A program made the position numbers and the translations under genes. 18,431 nt of DNA from Deltaproteobacteria bacterium (GTDB taxonomy: Bacteria > Desulfobacterota > Deferrimicrobia > Deferrimicrobiales > Deferrimicrobiaceae), in NCBI GenBank assembly GCA_017889845.1, contig JAGGAJ010000013.1, forward strand, positions 1 to 18,431, read 5' to 3'. This document shows, in pieces, positions 8,122 through 15,877 of this stretch. A model generated the notes under the pieces. That model was not told the DNA's origin. It made no database searches and worked only from the letters and a program-made list of their open reading frames with translations. How positions within the stretch are numbered: position 1 is the stretch's first letter; every line of letters starts with the position of its first letter.

Positions 8122-9570
8122 TCATCGCGCCTGTCCCTGCCCCGACACAGGGGCCAAGGTCTCCAGCAAGCGCCTCGCATGCAGCGAAAGCGGGAGAACC
8201 ATCAGGAAGCCTTGAGCGATCACGGTCCCCCAGATCACGCCGGAAAGCCCGAACGATCGGGCCAGCACGATCTTGATTCCCAGCGCACCGGCTCCCGTCA
8301 CGGTAGACCAGATGGCCTGGGCTCTCAGCGCGCTCGCCCCGTTCAGGAACATCGCCACGGCTCCCCATGCCGTATTCATGACGGTCCAGACACCCATCCC
8401 CAACAGCAGGGACAAGGGAGGAACGGCTTCCGGCCCTACCCAGGCGTGGACAATCGACTTCCCGAAAACGGCCAGCGGCACGGCGATCGCGAGCGAAAAA
8501 ATCGCGGCCCACCGGACGGAGCCCACCAGCGTTCTTCGCACCCAGATCGCGTCACCGCTGGATATTGCCTCCCCGTATGCAGGCCACAGCGGGACGAGGA
8601 TCATCCCGACCAGGAGCGGCACCGCTCCAAACAGTTTCATCGGGACGGCATATCTCGTCACCTCCGAGACTCCGAGCACCCGGGCCACCACGAGATTGTC
8701 CGTAGTCAGCATCAGGACGCCCGCCATCTGCATGATGAAAAAGAGTGCCCCCAGCCGGAACACCTTTCCTGCGGAATCCGCCCGAAAGCGCTTCCATCTC
8801 GGGAGCAGCCGTGGGCGGCGCGAGGTGAACAGCACGATCCCATTGGCCATGGAAGCGAGCAAAGGTCCCGAGGAAACCGCGAGCACCAGGATGGGCAGCC
8901 CGGTCCGGAAATGGATGGAGAGGAGCAACCCCCCCAGTCCGGCCAGGTTCCCGGCTATCTCCCAGGCGCTGTTTACGTATCCCTCCTGGTATCCCATATT
9001 CACCCGGTTGGCGGTCCACAAGGGAATGTTCGCGGCAAAGCATGCAATCAGCACCGAAATGGCGGGAAGCGCTTCCTCCGCGGCCTGTTTCGACCGCACG
9101 TTGAAGAGTTCCCCCCAGGAGACGGACGTTGATGTGACCGCGAACACCGTCCCGACGACAACCCCGACCCCCAGGAGCAGGTAGAAGGCGCTGGACACAT
9201 ACTCCCTCGCCGCCTCGAGGTCTTTCCTTCCATCCGCCTCGGAGACCGCGTTCAGAAGCCCCAGCCCGATCCCGAAATCCCCGAACCCGAGGAGTGCGAC
9301 GGCGGAACTGAGCGCCATCCAGAGCCCGTACCGCTCGACGCCCAGGTACCCTACCGTGAGGGGGACGGCCACGAGCGTGGTGAGGATCGCGATCGCCTTT
9401 GCGGCGGCGGAAGTCACCGTGGAGAGCGCGACCCGCCGATACCGCTCCCGGGACCGCCCTTCCGTCGTCGAGGTGTCGAATGGCGCGAGCCGGACGAACT
9501 CCAGGGTTTTCCGGACCTGACGGAGAAACACCACGGCTCCGGACGCAGGAAGCGAAAACCACGTGTTCAT
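8122..9570 (-). CDS. Wzx-type polysaccharide flippase (MOP superfamily, 482 aa)
   Basis: A membrane protein with some 12-14 hydrophobic segments. VTSAAAKAIAILTTLVAVPLTVGYLGVERYGLWMAL (about residues 52-87) is the first helix pair of PST/Wzx flippases, where the glycine-leucine-tyrosine region after helix 1 is characteristic. ALLGFGDFGIGLGLLNAVSEADG follows as in the family. A second half with LGALFFIMQMAGVLMLTTDNLVVARVLGVSEVTRYAVPMKLF repeats the pattern. It moves the undecaprenyl-linked repeat unit from the cytoplasmic to the periplasmic leaflet. ATG 9570 lacks a clear ribosome site and the first 45 residues are not conserved-looking, so the true start may be a later in-frame codon. It is separated by 158 bases from the upstream gene and by 25 from the next. 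Confidence 0.9.
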   Translation of the reverse strand: MNTWFSLPASGAVVFLRQVRKTLEFVRLAPFDTSTTEGRSRERYRRVALSTVTSAAAKAIAILTTLVAVPLTVGYLGVERYGLWMALSSAVALLGFGDFGIGLGLLNAVSEADGRKDLEAAREYVSSAFYLLLGVGVVVGTVFAVTSTSVSWGELFNVRSKQAAEEALPAISVLIACFAANIPLWTANRVNMGYQEGYVNSAWEIAGNLAGLGGLLLSIHFRTGLPILVLAVSSGPLLASMANGIVLFTSRRPRLLPRWKRFRADSAGKVFRLGALFFIMQMAGVLMLTTDNLVVARVLGVSEVTRYAVPMKLFGAVPLLVGMILVPLWPAYGEAISSGDAIWVRRTLVGSVRWAAIFSLAIAVPLAVFGKSIVHAWVGPEAVPPLSLLLGMGVWTVMNTAWGAVAMFLNGASALRAQAIWSTVTGAGALGIKIVLARSFGLSGVIWGTVIAQGFLMVLPLSLHARRLLETLAPVSGQGQAR

Positions 9571-9728
9571 CGGGAGGGCCGTGGGTGGAGGCCCAAGGAG
9601 GGATTCGCCGTCCAGGCTTTTCGTGGTGCTGTCGACCCCCGCCGGCGGGAATCAGGCACAGGAATACGATCCGCTCGGGATTCGCTCCATGCGGCTCCAC
9701 GGCACGGGGTGAACGAACGGGGGAAAAT

Positions 9729-11468
9729 TCAAGGGCACCCGGGGGCTTTCGTTTCCGCCGGGACAGGGCTTGAGCCCCAGACATTATCGGCGGACAGTGT
9801 GCCGTGGATCCCCAGAAGGAGAAAGGTCACAAGGAAGGCGATCGCAAAGACCTGGTTTCGAACCGGCTTTCTCCGCACTATGATCTTGAAAGCCAGCAGG
9901 AAGGGCATGGATTCGAAGCATGACAGCAGGATGGTTTTCCGCATCGAACCCGCCAGCCCCAAAGCGGGGACCACAATCAGGGGGATCAGCAGACACAGGA
10001 CGATCAGGAGGGTCTCGAACCCGCTCGGCACAAGCAGCTTGCCATACAAGGGCCGGGATTTTGTCATCAGGAGAGCCCAGGCCAGAGTGGCGATGCTGAA
10101 TACCACCATATAGTACACGACCCAGGAGGCCGCGCCATTGCCCAGATGGAGAATCCCCACGAGGCAGACGCAGGAGGCGTATAAAACACCGTGGCACAAG
10201 GCCGCGTGTCTCCGTCTCCCTTGCCACGGAAACAGGAAAAATATGAAGGTGGCCATCGAGAAGGACACCAGGCCGGCCTTGCCCCGGACTTGGGCGGAAA
10301 GGAGCGCGGGGACGCACAATCCGATCCCGATCAGCCAGGATACCAGCGGGACGCTTCGGGCCAGCCCGTGGTGTTTCCGGATCGGGGAGGAAGTTCCCCG
10401 ATAGAGGGTTCCATCCTTCAACGATACGGCAATCCGTGGCCCTATCCGTCCGAACAGGGGGAGCGCACCGTACACGAATGCGCCCAACGCCACCACGGAG
10501 GCAAATTGCATCCATTCGGGGAAGTCTCTCATTCCCCACGCAACCACCCCGAATACGGTCATGAGGCCGTAGAGGATCGGGACCACCGCCGCGTGCGATA
10601 ACCCGAGATCCAGCAACTGGTGATGGAGATGTGTCTTGTCGGGAAGGAAGGGATTCTCGCACCGGAGGGCACGTCGCCCCATCACGAGAAGCGTGTCGAG
10701 AATCGGAAGCGCCAGCACGGTCGCGAACGTCATGGGGCTGAATCGGACCGCCCCCCCGAACTCCGCCAGCCGCACCGCGACGGCCGCAAGGGAATACCCG
10801 AGGAGCATGCTCCCCGTATCCCCCATGAACAGTTTCGCCGGGAAGGAGTTGTACCGCAGGAACCCGAACAGGCTGCCCAGGAGGCAGACCGTGATGGAAA
10901 GACTCAGCGAGTCCCCTTGCAGGATAGAGAAGAGGCCCAGGAAGAAGCAGGCGATGGCGCTGATCCCGCCCGCAAGTCCGTCCAGCCCATCGGAAAGGTT
11001 CAGGGCATTCATCACTCCTACCATGCAGAAAACTGTGAACCACGGTGCGTGCGCCTCCAGCCGGATCTCGCCGATCGCGGCGATGTCTCCCAAAGACTGG
11101 ATGTAGCAATCGCCCAGGAAAACAAACGCCGCGGCGGCAACGATCTGCCCGAAAAACTTGTACAGGGGCCTGAAATGGAAAACGTCGTCGAGGAAACCGA
11201 CCAGGGCGGTCAGGATCGCACCGATCAGGAACCCGTTCAGGGACATCCCCGGTTTTCCGAAAAGGTACAGGAACAGAACGACCGACACCGCGATACCCAA
11301 TCCCCCCAATCGGGGAATCGCCCTCCCGTGGACCTTGCGCGGATCCGGCGTGTCCACAGCCCCGAGAAGCACCGCCAACGCACGCGTCCGTGGCGTGAGC
11401 ACAATGGAAAGGAACAGGGAGGAGAAGAACAACCACACGATATGTTTCTGGGAAATTAATTCTTCCAT
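9729..11468 (-). CDS. WecA/MraY-family undecaprenyl-phosphate sugar-1-phosphate transferase with a C-terminal membrane extension (579 aa)
   Basis: This is the initiating enzyme: it transfers a HexNAc-1-phosphate from a UDP-sugar to undecaprenyl phosphate in the inner membrane. All family motifs are visible: DTPDPRKVHG (39-48) followed by IPRLGG, FLDDVFHFRP with D94/D95 (Mg site), NLSDGLDGLAGG (157-168), FMGDTGSMLLG with GDTGS at 216-220, and THLHHQLLDLG with the HxHH at 280-283. The HxHH histidines and Arg/Lys-rich loop fit the WecA/TagO side of the family. Family members usually have 330-370 residues; here about 240 more follow, with some six or seven further hydrophobic segments. ATG 11468 (MEELISQKH) is preceded by a non-coding gap of 194 bases with a possible promoter. 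The donor (GlcNAc or other) is inference. Confidence 0.92.
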   Translation of the reverse strand: MEELISQKHIVWLFFSSLFLSIVLTPRTRALAVLLGAVDTPDPRKVHGRAIPRLGGLGIAVSVVLFLYLFGKPGMSLNGFLIGAILTALVGFLDDVFHFRPLYKFFGQIVAAAAFVFLGDCYIQSLGDIAAIGEIRLEAHAPWFTVFCMVGVMNALNLSDGLDGLAGGISAIACFFLGLFSILQGDSLSLSITVCLLGSLFGFLRYNSFPAKLFMGDTGSMLLGYSLAAVAVRLAEFGGAVRFSPMTFATVLALPILDTLLVMGRRALRCENPFLPDKTHLHHQLLDLGLSHAAVVPILYGLMTVFGVVAWGMRDFPEWMQFASVVALGAFVYGALPLFGRIGPRIAVSLKDGTLYRGTSSPIRKHHGLARSVPLVSWLIGIGLCVPALLSAQVRGKAGLVSFSMATFIFFLFPWQGRRRHAALCHGVLYASCVCLVGILHLGNGAASWVVYYMVVFSIATLAWALLMTKSRPLYGKLLVPSGFETLLIVLCLLIPLIVVPALGLAGSMRKTILLSCFESMPFLLAFKIIVRRKPVRNQVFAIAFLVTFLLLGIHGTLSADNVWGSSPVPAETKAPGCP

Positions 11469-11542
11469 ACCGGTCGACCGATGGCCTTTTCCGTATATCC
11501 CATCGCCAGGTGATCCCTTGCCCCAAGTAATTAGAAGGAAAA

Positions 11543-11571
11543 ATTATATCCGGAAAGGGCAGCCTTAGAAA
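11543..11571 (-). promoter_or_regulatory. Possible internal promoter before the initiating transferase gene
   Basis: On the minus strand a perfect TATAAT lies at 11548-11543, 74 bases before ATG 11468. A weak -35 (TTTCTA, 11571-11566) lies 17 bases upstream. The gap 11469-11662 is more AT-rich than its surroundings and also holds a short palindrome GGCAT-A-ATGCC at 11618-11628. The second part of the operon could be transcribed from here independently. Confidence 0.35.
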
Positions 11572-11662
11572 CGATTCTTTCCGCTGGGGAACCCTGTCTC
11601 ACCGAACGCCAGAATCCGGCATAATGCCACGACAGCGTGACACGAAGCAACATTCGCCTTCG

Positions 11663-12838
11663 CTATGCTTGTCGGCTTCCCTCCCGCGATGGCTTTTCCG
11701 ATCTTGTCCAGGGCCGCTCACGAAGCAGAATGACGACCAACGATAAAATGAAACCCGTCGCCGTCGTCATCAAGACGATCAAAGTCCTTTTGGGTCTGGA
11801 TTTCCGATCGGGAGGAACCGCCCGGTCGATCACCTGGATGACGACCGCGCTTCTGGCTTCATCCAACCTTGCCAGTTCATATTGTTTCACCAGTAGTTCG
11901 TAAAGGGTTTCATTGTATTTCAGTTGCCTCAGTTTCCGGAGATACTCCGTACCCATTTCGGGTACTCGTTGCGACGACATGAGCGGGTCGAACCCCCGCC
12001 CCTTTCCCGACTCGATTCTCTCCGATTCGGCTCGAAGAGCCTGGATCTCAGCCTCGACCCGTTGGAGATCCGGATTCTGGGCAGTCGCAAAGGAGCGGAG
12101 AACCTTGGCCTCGACCTCCTTCGCCGCGATCCTCGCCCGGAGCTGGGCGATCCCCTCGATGACCGCCTTCGCCTGCGCGTCGATCTGGAAAGCGCCCGTG
12201 CGCAGTTGAAACCCCTTCATCTCCTCCTCGGTGCGGGCGAGAGACTCCTTCGTGGACCGGATCTGCTCCTCGAAGAACATCCGCCTCAGGCCGGCTTCCG
12301 AGACCGCCAGTCCGCTCGCCAGGGATTTGAGTTCCTCGACGAACGTGTTGGCCATATCGGCAGCATGTTTCGGGTCCCTGTCCTCCACGGTAAGGACAAT
12401 GACCCCGCTCTTCCGTTGCTCCCGGACCGTGAGCAGATTTCGAAGATCCTTCCGTGCATCCTCCCGATATTTCACCTTGTATGTTTTCATCAGTTCGAAC
12501 CGGTCTATCATGCGGTCCAGGACCGTACGGGACTTCAACATCTCCACGTACAGTTCACCAGGGGACTTGATACCCGCAGTACCACCTGCAAGTGCAATCA
12601 GACCTCCATATTGGCCCATCAGTTGGGAGGCAAGGCTGCCTTTTTCCTGAGGAGGAAGAACCCGGGTTTCCGCCTTGTAGTAGACGGGAAGCAGCAGGGA
12701 GACGACCACCGCGGCGGCGGCGCACGCGGCAGTTACGCCGAATATCCACCGCCACCATTTCGACAGAGTTTTGATCAGTTCCGCCAGGTCTATTCCGGTC
12801 TCGCGATACATACGGGAGGATTCCATGTCCTGATTCAC
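11663..12838 (-). CDS. Wzz-family chain-length determinant (polysaccharide co-polymerase), 391 aa
   Basis: The layout is that of a PCP protein: a short cytoplasmic N-terminus (IDLAELIKTLSKWWRW), a first membrane helix at about 29-50 ending in LLLPVYYKAETRV, a long periplasmic region with heptad-like helices (about 185-320, e.g. EEQIRSTKESLARTEEEMK), then RAVPPDRKSRPKRT and a second helix near 350-372. The proline-rich stretch just before the last helix is the Wzz signature. The cytoplasmic tail is only about 20 residues and has no Walker motifs or tyrosine cluster, so no BY-kinase is fused. It would set polymer length together with the Wzy-like protein. GTG 12838 with AGAGG upstream is the longest start, ATG 12826 the alternative. 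It follows the export gene by 12 bases. Confidence 0.92.
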   Translation of the reverse strand: MNQDMESSRMYRETGIDLAELIKTLSKWWRWIFGVTAACAAAAVVVSLLLPVYYKAETRVLPPQEKGSLASQLMGQYGGLIALAGGTAGIKSPGELYVEMLKSRTVLDRMIDRFELMKTYKVKYREDARKDLRNLLTVREQRKSGVIVLTVEDRDPKHAADMANTFVEELKSLASGLAVSEAGLRRMFFEEQIRSTKESLARTEEEMKGFQLRTGAFQIDAQAKAVIEGIAQLRARIAAKEVEAKVLRSFATAQNPDLQRVEAEIQALRAESERIESGKGRGFDPLMSSQRVPEMGTEYLRKLRQLKYNETLYELLVKQYELARLDEARSAVVIQVIDRAVPPDRKSRPKRTLIVLMTTATGFILSLVVILLRERPWTRSEKPSREGSRQA

Positions 12839-12850
12839 AGCCGGCGGCCT

Positions 12851-15346
12851 CTAGAACAGCGCGATCACGACGCCGGCCGCCACAGCGACCTGGAAGAGGA
12901 TCTGGGTGATATCCTTGGTCTCCCGCAGCCACGCAATGCGCTCCAGCTTCTCCGGCACCACGATGCTGTCCCCGGGTTCCAGAAGCGGGCTGCCGTCGGC
13001 CGTCCTGTAGGTCGTCCTGGAAGAAAGAAAGAACCGGCTGCTTTCGGGCCGGACAGCAGACCCGTTCACCTTGAGTATGTAGAGCCTGGATTTGTCCGCG
13101 CTTTCCGTGTAGCCGCCCGCCAGCTCGATGTAATCCTGCAGCCCTTTCGCCTTGTCGAACACGAAGGCGGTCTGGTTGAACACCGCCCCGAGAGTCTGCA
13201 GGCTCTGGGGATTTTCCGGGACGAAGAGGGAATCGCCGTTCTCGAGCTCGATGTCGTAGATCGATTTCGCCAGGGTCTCGGGCGTGGAAATCTCCAGCAC
13301 CATCCTGCCGGTGGCCCGGACGGTCTTCAGCCGCTCCAGGAAATCCTTCGTCTGCTTGATCTCCACTTCGATAGCCTTCAGTTCCTCCGGGGACGCCGCC
13401 GTGGAAATCCGGGACGACCCCTGGGACAGCAGGTCCCGCTCCAGGCGGGCGATGGACTCTTCGAGCCGCTTCTGCTGAAGTTCCCGCACGCTCTCCCTTG
13501 TAAACACCGCTCCCCTCAGATACGCGTTGGCGGTGAAGCCGCCCGCCCGCCCGATCAGAGAGGACAGTTTCTCCCCTTTTCGGACCATGTAGGTCCCGGG
13601 AAATCGCAATTCCCCCTGCACCGTAACCTGGCTGGCCATCCTCCACTCCGGGACGGTGCGGACGAGGAGCTGGTCGTTCTCCCGGAGGGGCAGGTTCGAC
13701 GCGGGGTCACCGGCCAGTGCCTTCTCCAGGTCGATGGTGACCTTCTCACCTTTCGGTCCCTGTTCGGTGACGTCCAGCCGGGTCAGCTCCGCGTCCTTCA
13801 GGTACGCATAATATTTCGTGCCGCCGGAGAGCGCGACCAGGTCCTTCACCGTCATTCCCGCGCGGTACCCGTATTCGCCGTCCCGCTGCACGGCCCCGAG
13901 GACCCGGACGGTCCGCTTGTCCTGTACCACCCGGAAGACTTTCAGGATGTCCCCGGAACGGAGGTCTACTTCCTGCTCCTTCGTGTCCTCGAGGTCGGAC
14001 TCGAACACGATCTGGCGGTTGCTGTCCACGATCCGCTCGATCTGCAGGCGGCCCCGGAACGCGACGGTATTCAGCCCTCCCGCCAGCTCGACCAGCTGCG
14101 ATACCGTCTTCTCCCCCTTCAGCTCGTACAGTCCCGGGTTGTTCACACTCCCGGCGATCGCTGTGACCGGCCCGACGGGGGGGATGAAGATCACATCCTC
14201 CGGAAGGAGACGGTGGTCACCGGATTTGTCTCCCCGCCGCAGGAAATCGTACAGGTCGAGTCGGGAGACGGTCTTCCCGCCCCGGCGGATCTGGATGTCC
14301 CGCATGGATCCGGCCTTGGTCGGCCCACCAGCCTGGATCAGGACGTTTCCCATCGTGGCGAGGGAGGAGACCGTGTAGGCACCCGGCTGCCGGGCATTCC
14401 CCACCACGTAGACGGTCATCGTCCGCAGGGCGCCAAGGGAGACGTTCATCTCGAATCCGGTGTAGTACCGGGAGAACTCCTTCCGCAGCACATCCCTGGC
14501 CTGATCGAAGGTAAGCCCCCCCACGACGACGATGCCGGCTTTCGGCAACCGTACCGTGCCGTCCCGGTCGACCTCGATATTCCACGCTCCCTCGACTTTT
14601 CCCCAAACCGTGATCCGCAACTCGTCCCCGGGGCCGACGACGTAGTCGGGGCCCACGGGCAGCCGGATGCTCGCCTGGAACCCGGAGCGTCCCTGCTGGA
14701 ACAGGTCGAATCCGAAATGCTTGAGGTCGGTCGAGATGGAGTAGGGGCTGTTGATCCCGAGGAGGCGGAACGACTCCCCGATCCGTTCGGGGGAGCCGAC
14801 CAGGTAGCCGGCTTCGAATTCGAACGGCTGCCGGGGCTGCCGGGTTTCCGCCGGGTCGGACTTATCGGGCACGGTGACAACCTTGATGGGGACGAGAATC
14901 GATCCCGGGGGAGGGGTCACCATCGTTACAGAAAATTTCAGGTTCGGATCCCGGAAGAGCGTCTCGAATTGTGCCCTCGTTATCTCCACCTTCCCGGACA
15001 CGAGCTGCTCGAACTGGGACTGCCCCTCCGGGGGGAGCGGTGGCAGGACGGGCAAGGCGGCCTTGTCCGCGGATGGAATCGGAACCTCCCGGGGGACGTC
15101 CATCCCCGGCTGGACAGGCGTCACCGCAGGTGGTTGTAGATATGGAGATAAAGGACCCTGTGGCTGCAGGAACGGCGACGGTGAAGTTCCCTTGGGATAC
15201 GTTCCCGTTGTCCCCTGGTTCGAGGGCTGCGATGGATCGTACTGTCCACTTCCGGATCCGGTCGGGTCGGCAGCCTGGACGTGTTGGGCGGAGAGCAGGG
15301 TGAACAAGATGACCATGACCGATGTACGGAAAAAGCGCCGGATCAT
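12851..15346 (-). CDS. Polysaccharide export protein with about five SLBB repeats (Wza-like, 831 aa)
   Basis: ATG 15346 has AGGAG at 15356-15352 and begins a signal peptide (MIRRFFRTSVMVILFTLLSA, likely cut near VQA-A at 25/26). No lipobox cysteine follows, unlike enterobacterial Wza. A Pro/Gln-rich linker spans about 27-110. The Poly_export domain begins at DYVVGPGDELRITVWGKVEG (234-253). Five repeats of the form G-x-PG-x-Y...AGG start near 316, 399, 484, 577 and 719, each a beta-grasp SLBB-type unit. A charged coiled-coil-like segment (about 619-678) separates the last two. The C-terminus (ITQILFQVAVAAGVVIALF) is a hydrophobic helix that could span the outer membrane, as in Wza. It would form the export channel. 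First gene of the operon, behind a long leader with an ops site. Confidence 0.93.
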   Translation of the reverse strand: MIRRFFRTSVMVILFTLLSAQHVQAADPTGSGSGQYDPSQPSNQGTTGTYPKGTSPSPFLQPQGPLSPYLQPPAVTPVQPGMDVPREVPIPSADKAALPVLPPLPPEGQSQFEQLVSGKVEITRAQFETLFRDPNLKFSVTMVTPPPGSILVPIKVVTVPDKSDPAETRQPRQPFEFEAGYLVGSPERIGESFRLLGINSPYSISTDLKHFGFDLFQQGRSGFQASIRLPVGPDYVVGPGDELRITVWGKVEGAWNIEVDRDGTVRLPKAGIVVVGGLTFDQARDVLRKEFSRYYTGFEMNVSLGALRTMTVYVVGNARQPGAYTVSSLATMGNVLIQAGGPTKAGSMRDIQIRRGGKTVSRLDLYDFLRRGDKSGDHRLLPEDVIFIPPVGPVTAIAGSVNNPGLYELKGEKTVSQLVELAGGLNTVAFRGRLQIERIVDSNRQIVFESDLEDTKEQEVDLRSGDILKVFRVVQDKRTVRVLGAVQRDGEYGYRAGMTVKDLVALSGGTKYYAYLKDAELTRLDVTEQGPKGEKVTIDLEKALAGDPASNLPLRENDQLLVRTVPEWRMASQVTVQGELRFPGTYMVRKGEKLSSLIGRAGGFTANAYLRGAVFTRESVRELQQKRLEESIARLERDLLSQGSSRISTAASPEELKAIEVEIKQTKDFLERLKTVRATGRMVLEISTPETLAKSIYDIELENGDSLFVPENPQSLQTLGAVFNQTAFVFDKAKGLQDYIELAGGYTESADKSRLYILKVNGSAVRPESSRFFLSSRTTYRTADGSPLLEPGDSIVVPEKLERIAWLRETKDITQILFQVAVAAGVVIALF

Positions 15347-15727
15347 ACGCTCTCCTCTGAGATCAACCAACATATCCGTTCTGATGGAAAACAGGAACAG
15401 GAAAACCGTTCGCCGACATCACCGGGGAGAACGGGACCTTACCCACCCGGAAATTGCCACGACCGCGTGATCCCAACGCCGAAGTTCTGTGCATCGGTAC
15501 CCATCGGGTGATTCAGGACCCGGTCCTGGCAGTCGTGCAGGAAATCCGGATGGGTGGACCACCAGGCACCGGAACGCTGCTCCCGTCTGGCGCCGAAGCG
15601 ACTGCGAGGAGCACGACGGGGGCCACAAGAAGAAGAACGAACCGGGTACGGAAACCACAGCGAGAAAGGCCCGGATACTGCCAACTATCTACATGATATC
15701 AGGGCGTTATCCTTTTTGGCGTGACTT

Positions 15728-15754
15728 GGCACGCTACCGCCCATATGACGTGCC
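15728..15754. repeat. Inverted repeat enclosing the ops core
   Basis: Arms GGCACG (15728-15733) and CGTGCC (15749-15754) are perfect complements with 15 bases between. On the transcript strand the downstream arm shares CGTG with the 3' end of ops, while GGCGGTAG falls in the loop. A 6-base-pair stem presenting the ops core is thus possible. Confidence 0.6.
15730..15741 (-). promoter_or_regulatory. ops element (RfaH recruitment site), exact 12/12
   Basis: The minus strand reads GGCGGTAGCGTG, identical to the ops sequence found in leaders of RfaH-controlled operons of enterobacteria (part of the JUMPStart region). It lies about 60 bases after the predicted transcription start and about 385 bases before the first start codon, in the sense orientation for the operon. 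The gene directly upstream encodes an RfaH-like protein. RfaH is known to bind ops in the non-template strand of a paused elongation complex. Confidence 0.9.
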
Positions 15755-15804
15755 GACCCGGGAATCCGCATCCAATAAAACAGCGATTTGCCTATAAAAG
15801 CTTA

Positions 15805-15833
15805 ATTATAACATCCCCTACTGGCCGAAAATT
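15805..15833 (-). promoter_or_regulatory. Probable main promoter of the export operon
   Basis: A perfect TATAAT lies at 15810-15805 on the minus strand in an AT-rich patch between the RfaH-like gene and the leader. At 17 bases spacing the -35 region is only AATTTT, so the match is strong for -10 and weak for -35. The position, just upstream of the ops site, supports it. Confidence 0.5.
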
Positions 15834-15877
15834 CGAATGAAATGGAGCGCACCGGCAGGCAGAGCGGGATCGTCGTC

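Larger units (their letters stand above)
15347..15804 (-). other. Long leader / non-coding region ahead of the export operon
   Basis: About 450 bases without a convincing gene. From the predicted transcription start it holds the ops site and its inverted repeat, then several short self-complementary stretches, the best being 7-base arms with one base between at 15514-15528. No U-tract follows, so no classical terminator is seen. One minus frame codes a signal-peptide-like stretch (RTRFVLLLVAPVVLLAVASA, 15650 to 15591) but has no start codon and stops soon after. Another frame has a codon-like tail to 15439. I take the region as untranslated leader, possibly with a gene remnant. Confidence 0.6.

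Noticed and set aside
9638..9649. Palindrome CCCGCCGGCGGG in the gap before the flippase gene as a terminator
   Set aside because: No loop-friendly spacing and no U-run; in GC-rich DNA such a 12-base palindrome is not striking. The gap 9571-9728 otherwise shows nothing I can support.
9784..11526. Long second minus-strand frame across the initiating transferase
   Set aside because: The other frame has every WecA/MraY motif in order; this one is Arg/Pro-rich and lacks membrane segments.
11924..15139. Very long open frame on the + strand (about 1070 codons) across the Wzz and SLBB genes
   Set aside because: It is a mirror of GC-rich minus-strand codons. The minus frames show signal peptide, Poly_export/SLBB and Wzz signatures, while the + product is low in structure and shows no family pattern.
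15726..15742. TGGCACG on the + strand as part of a sigma-54 promoter
   Set aside because: No TTGC element at the required -12 distance, and no + strand gene follows; the bases are explained by ops and its inverted repeat.
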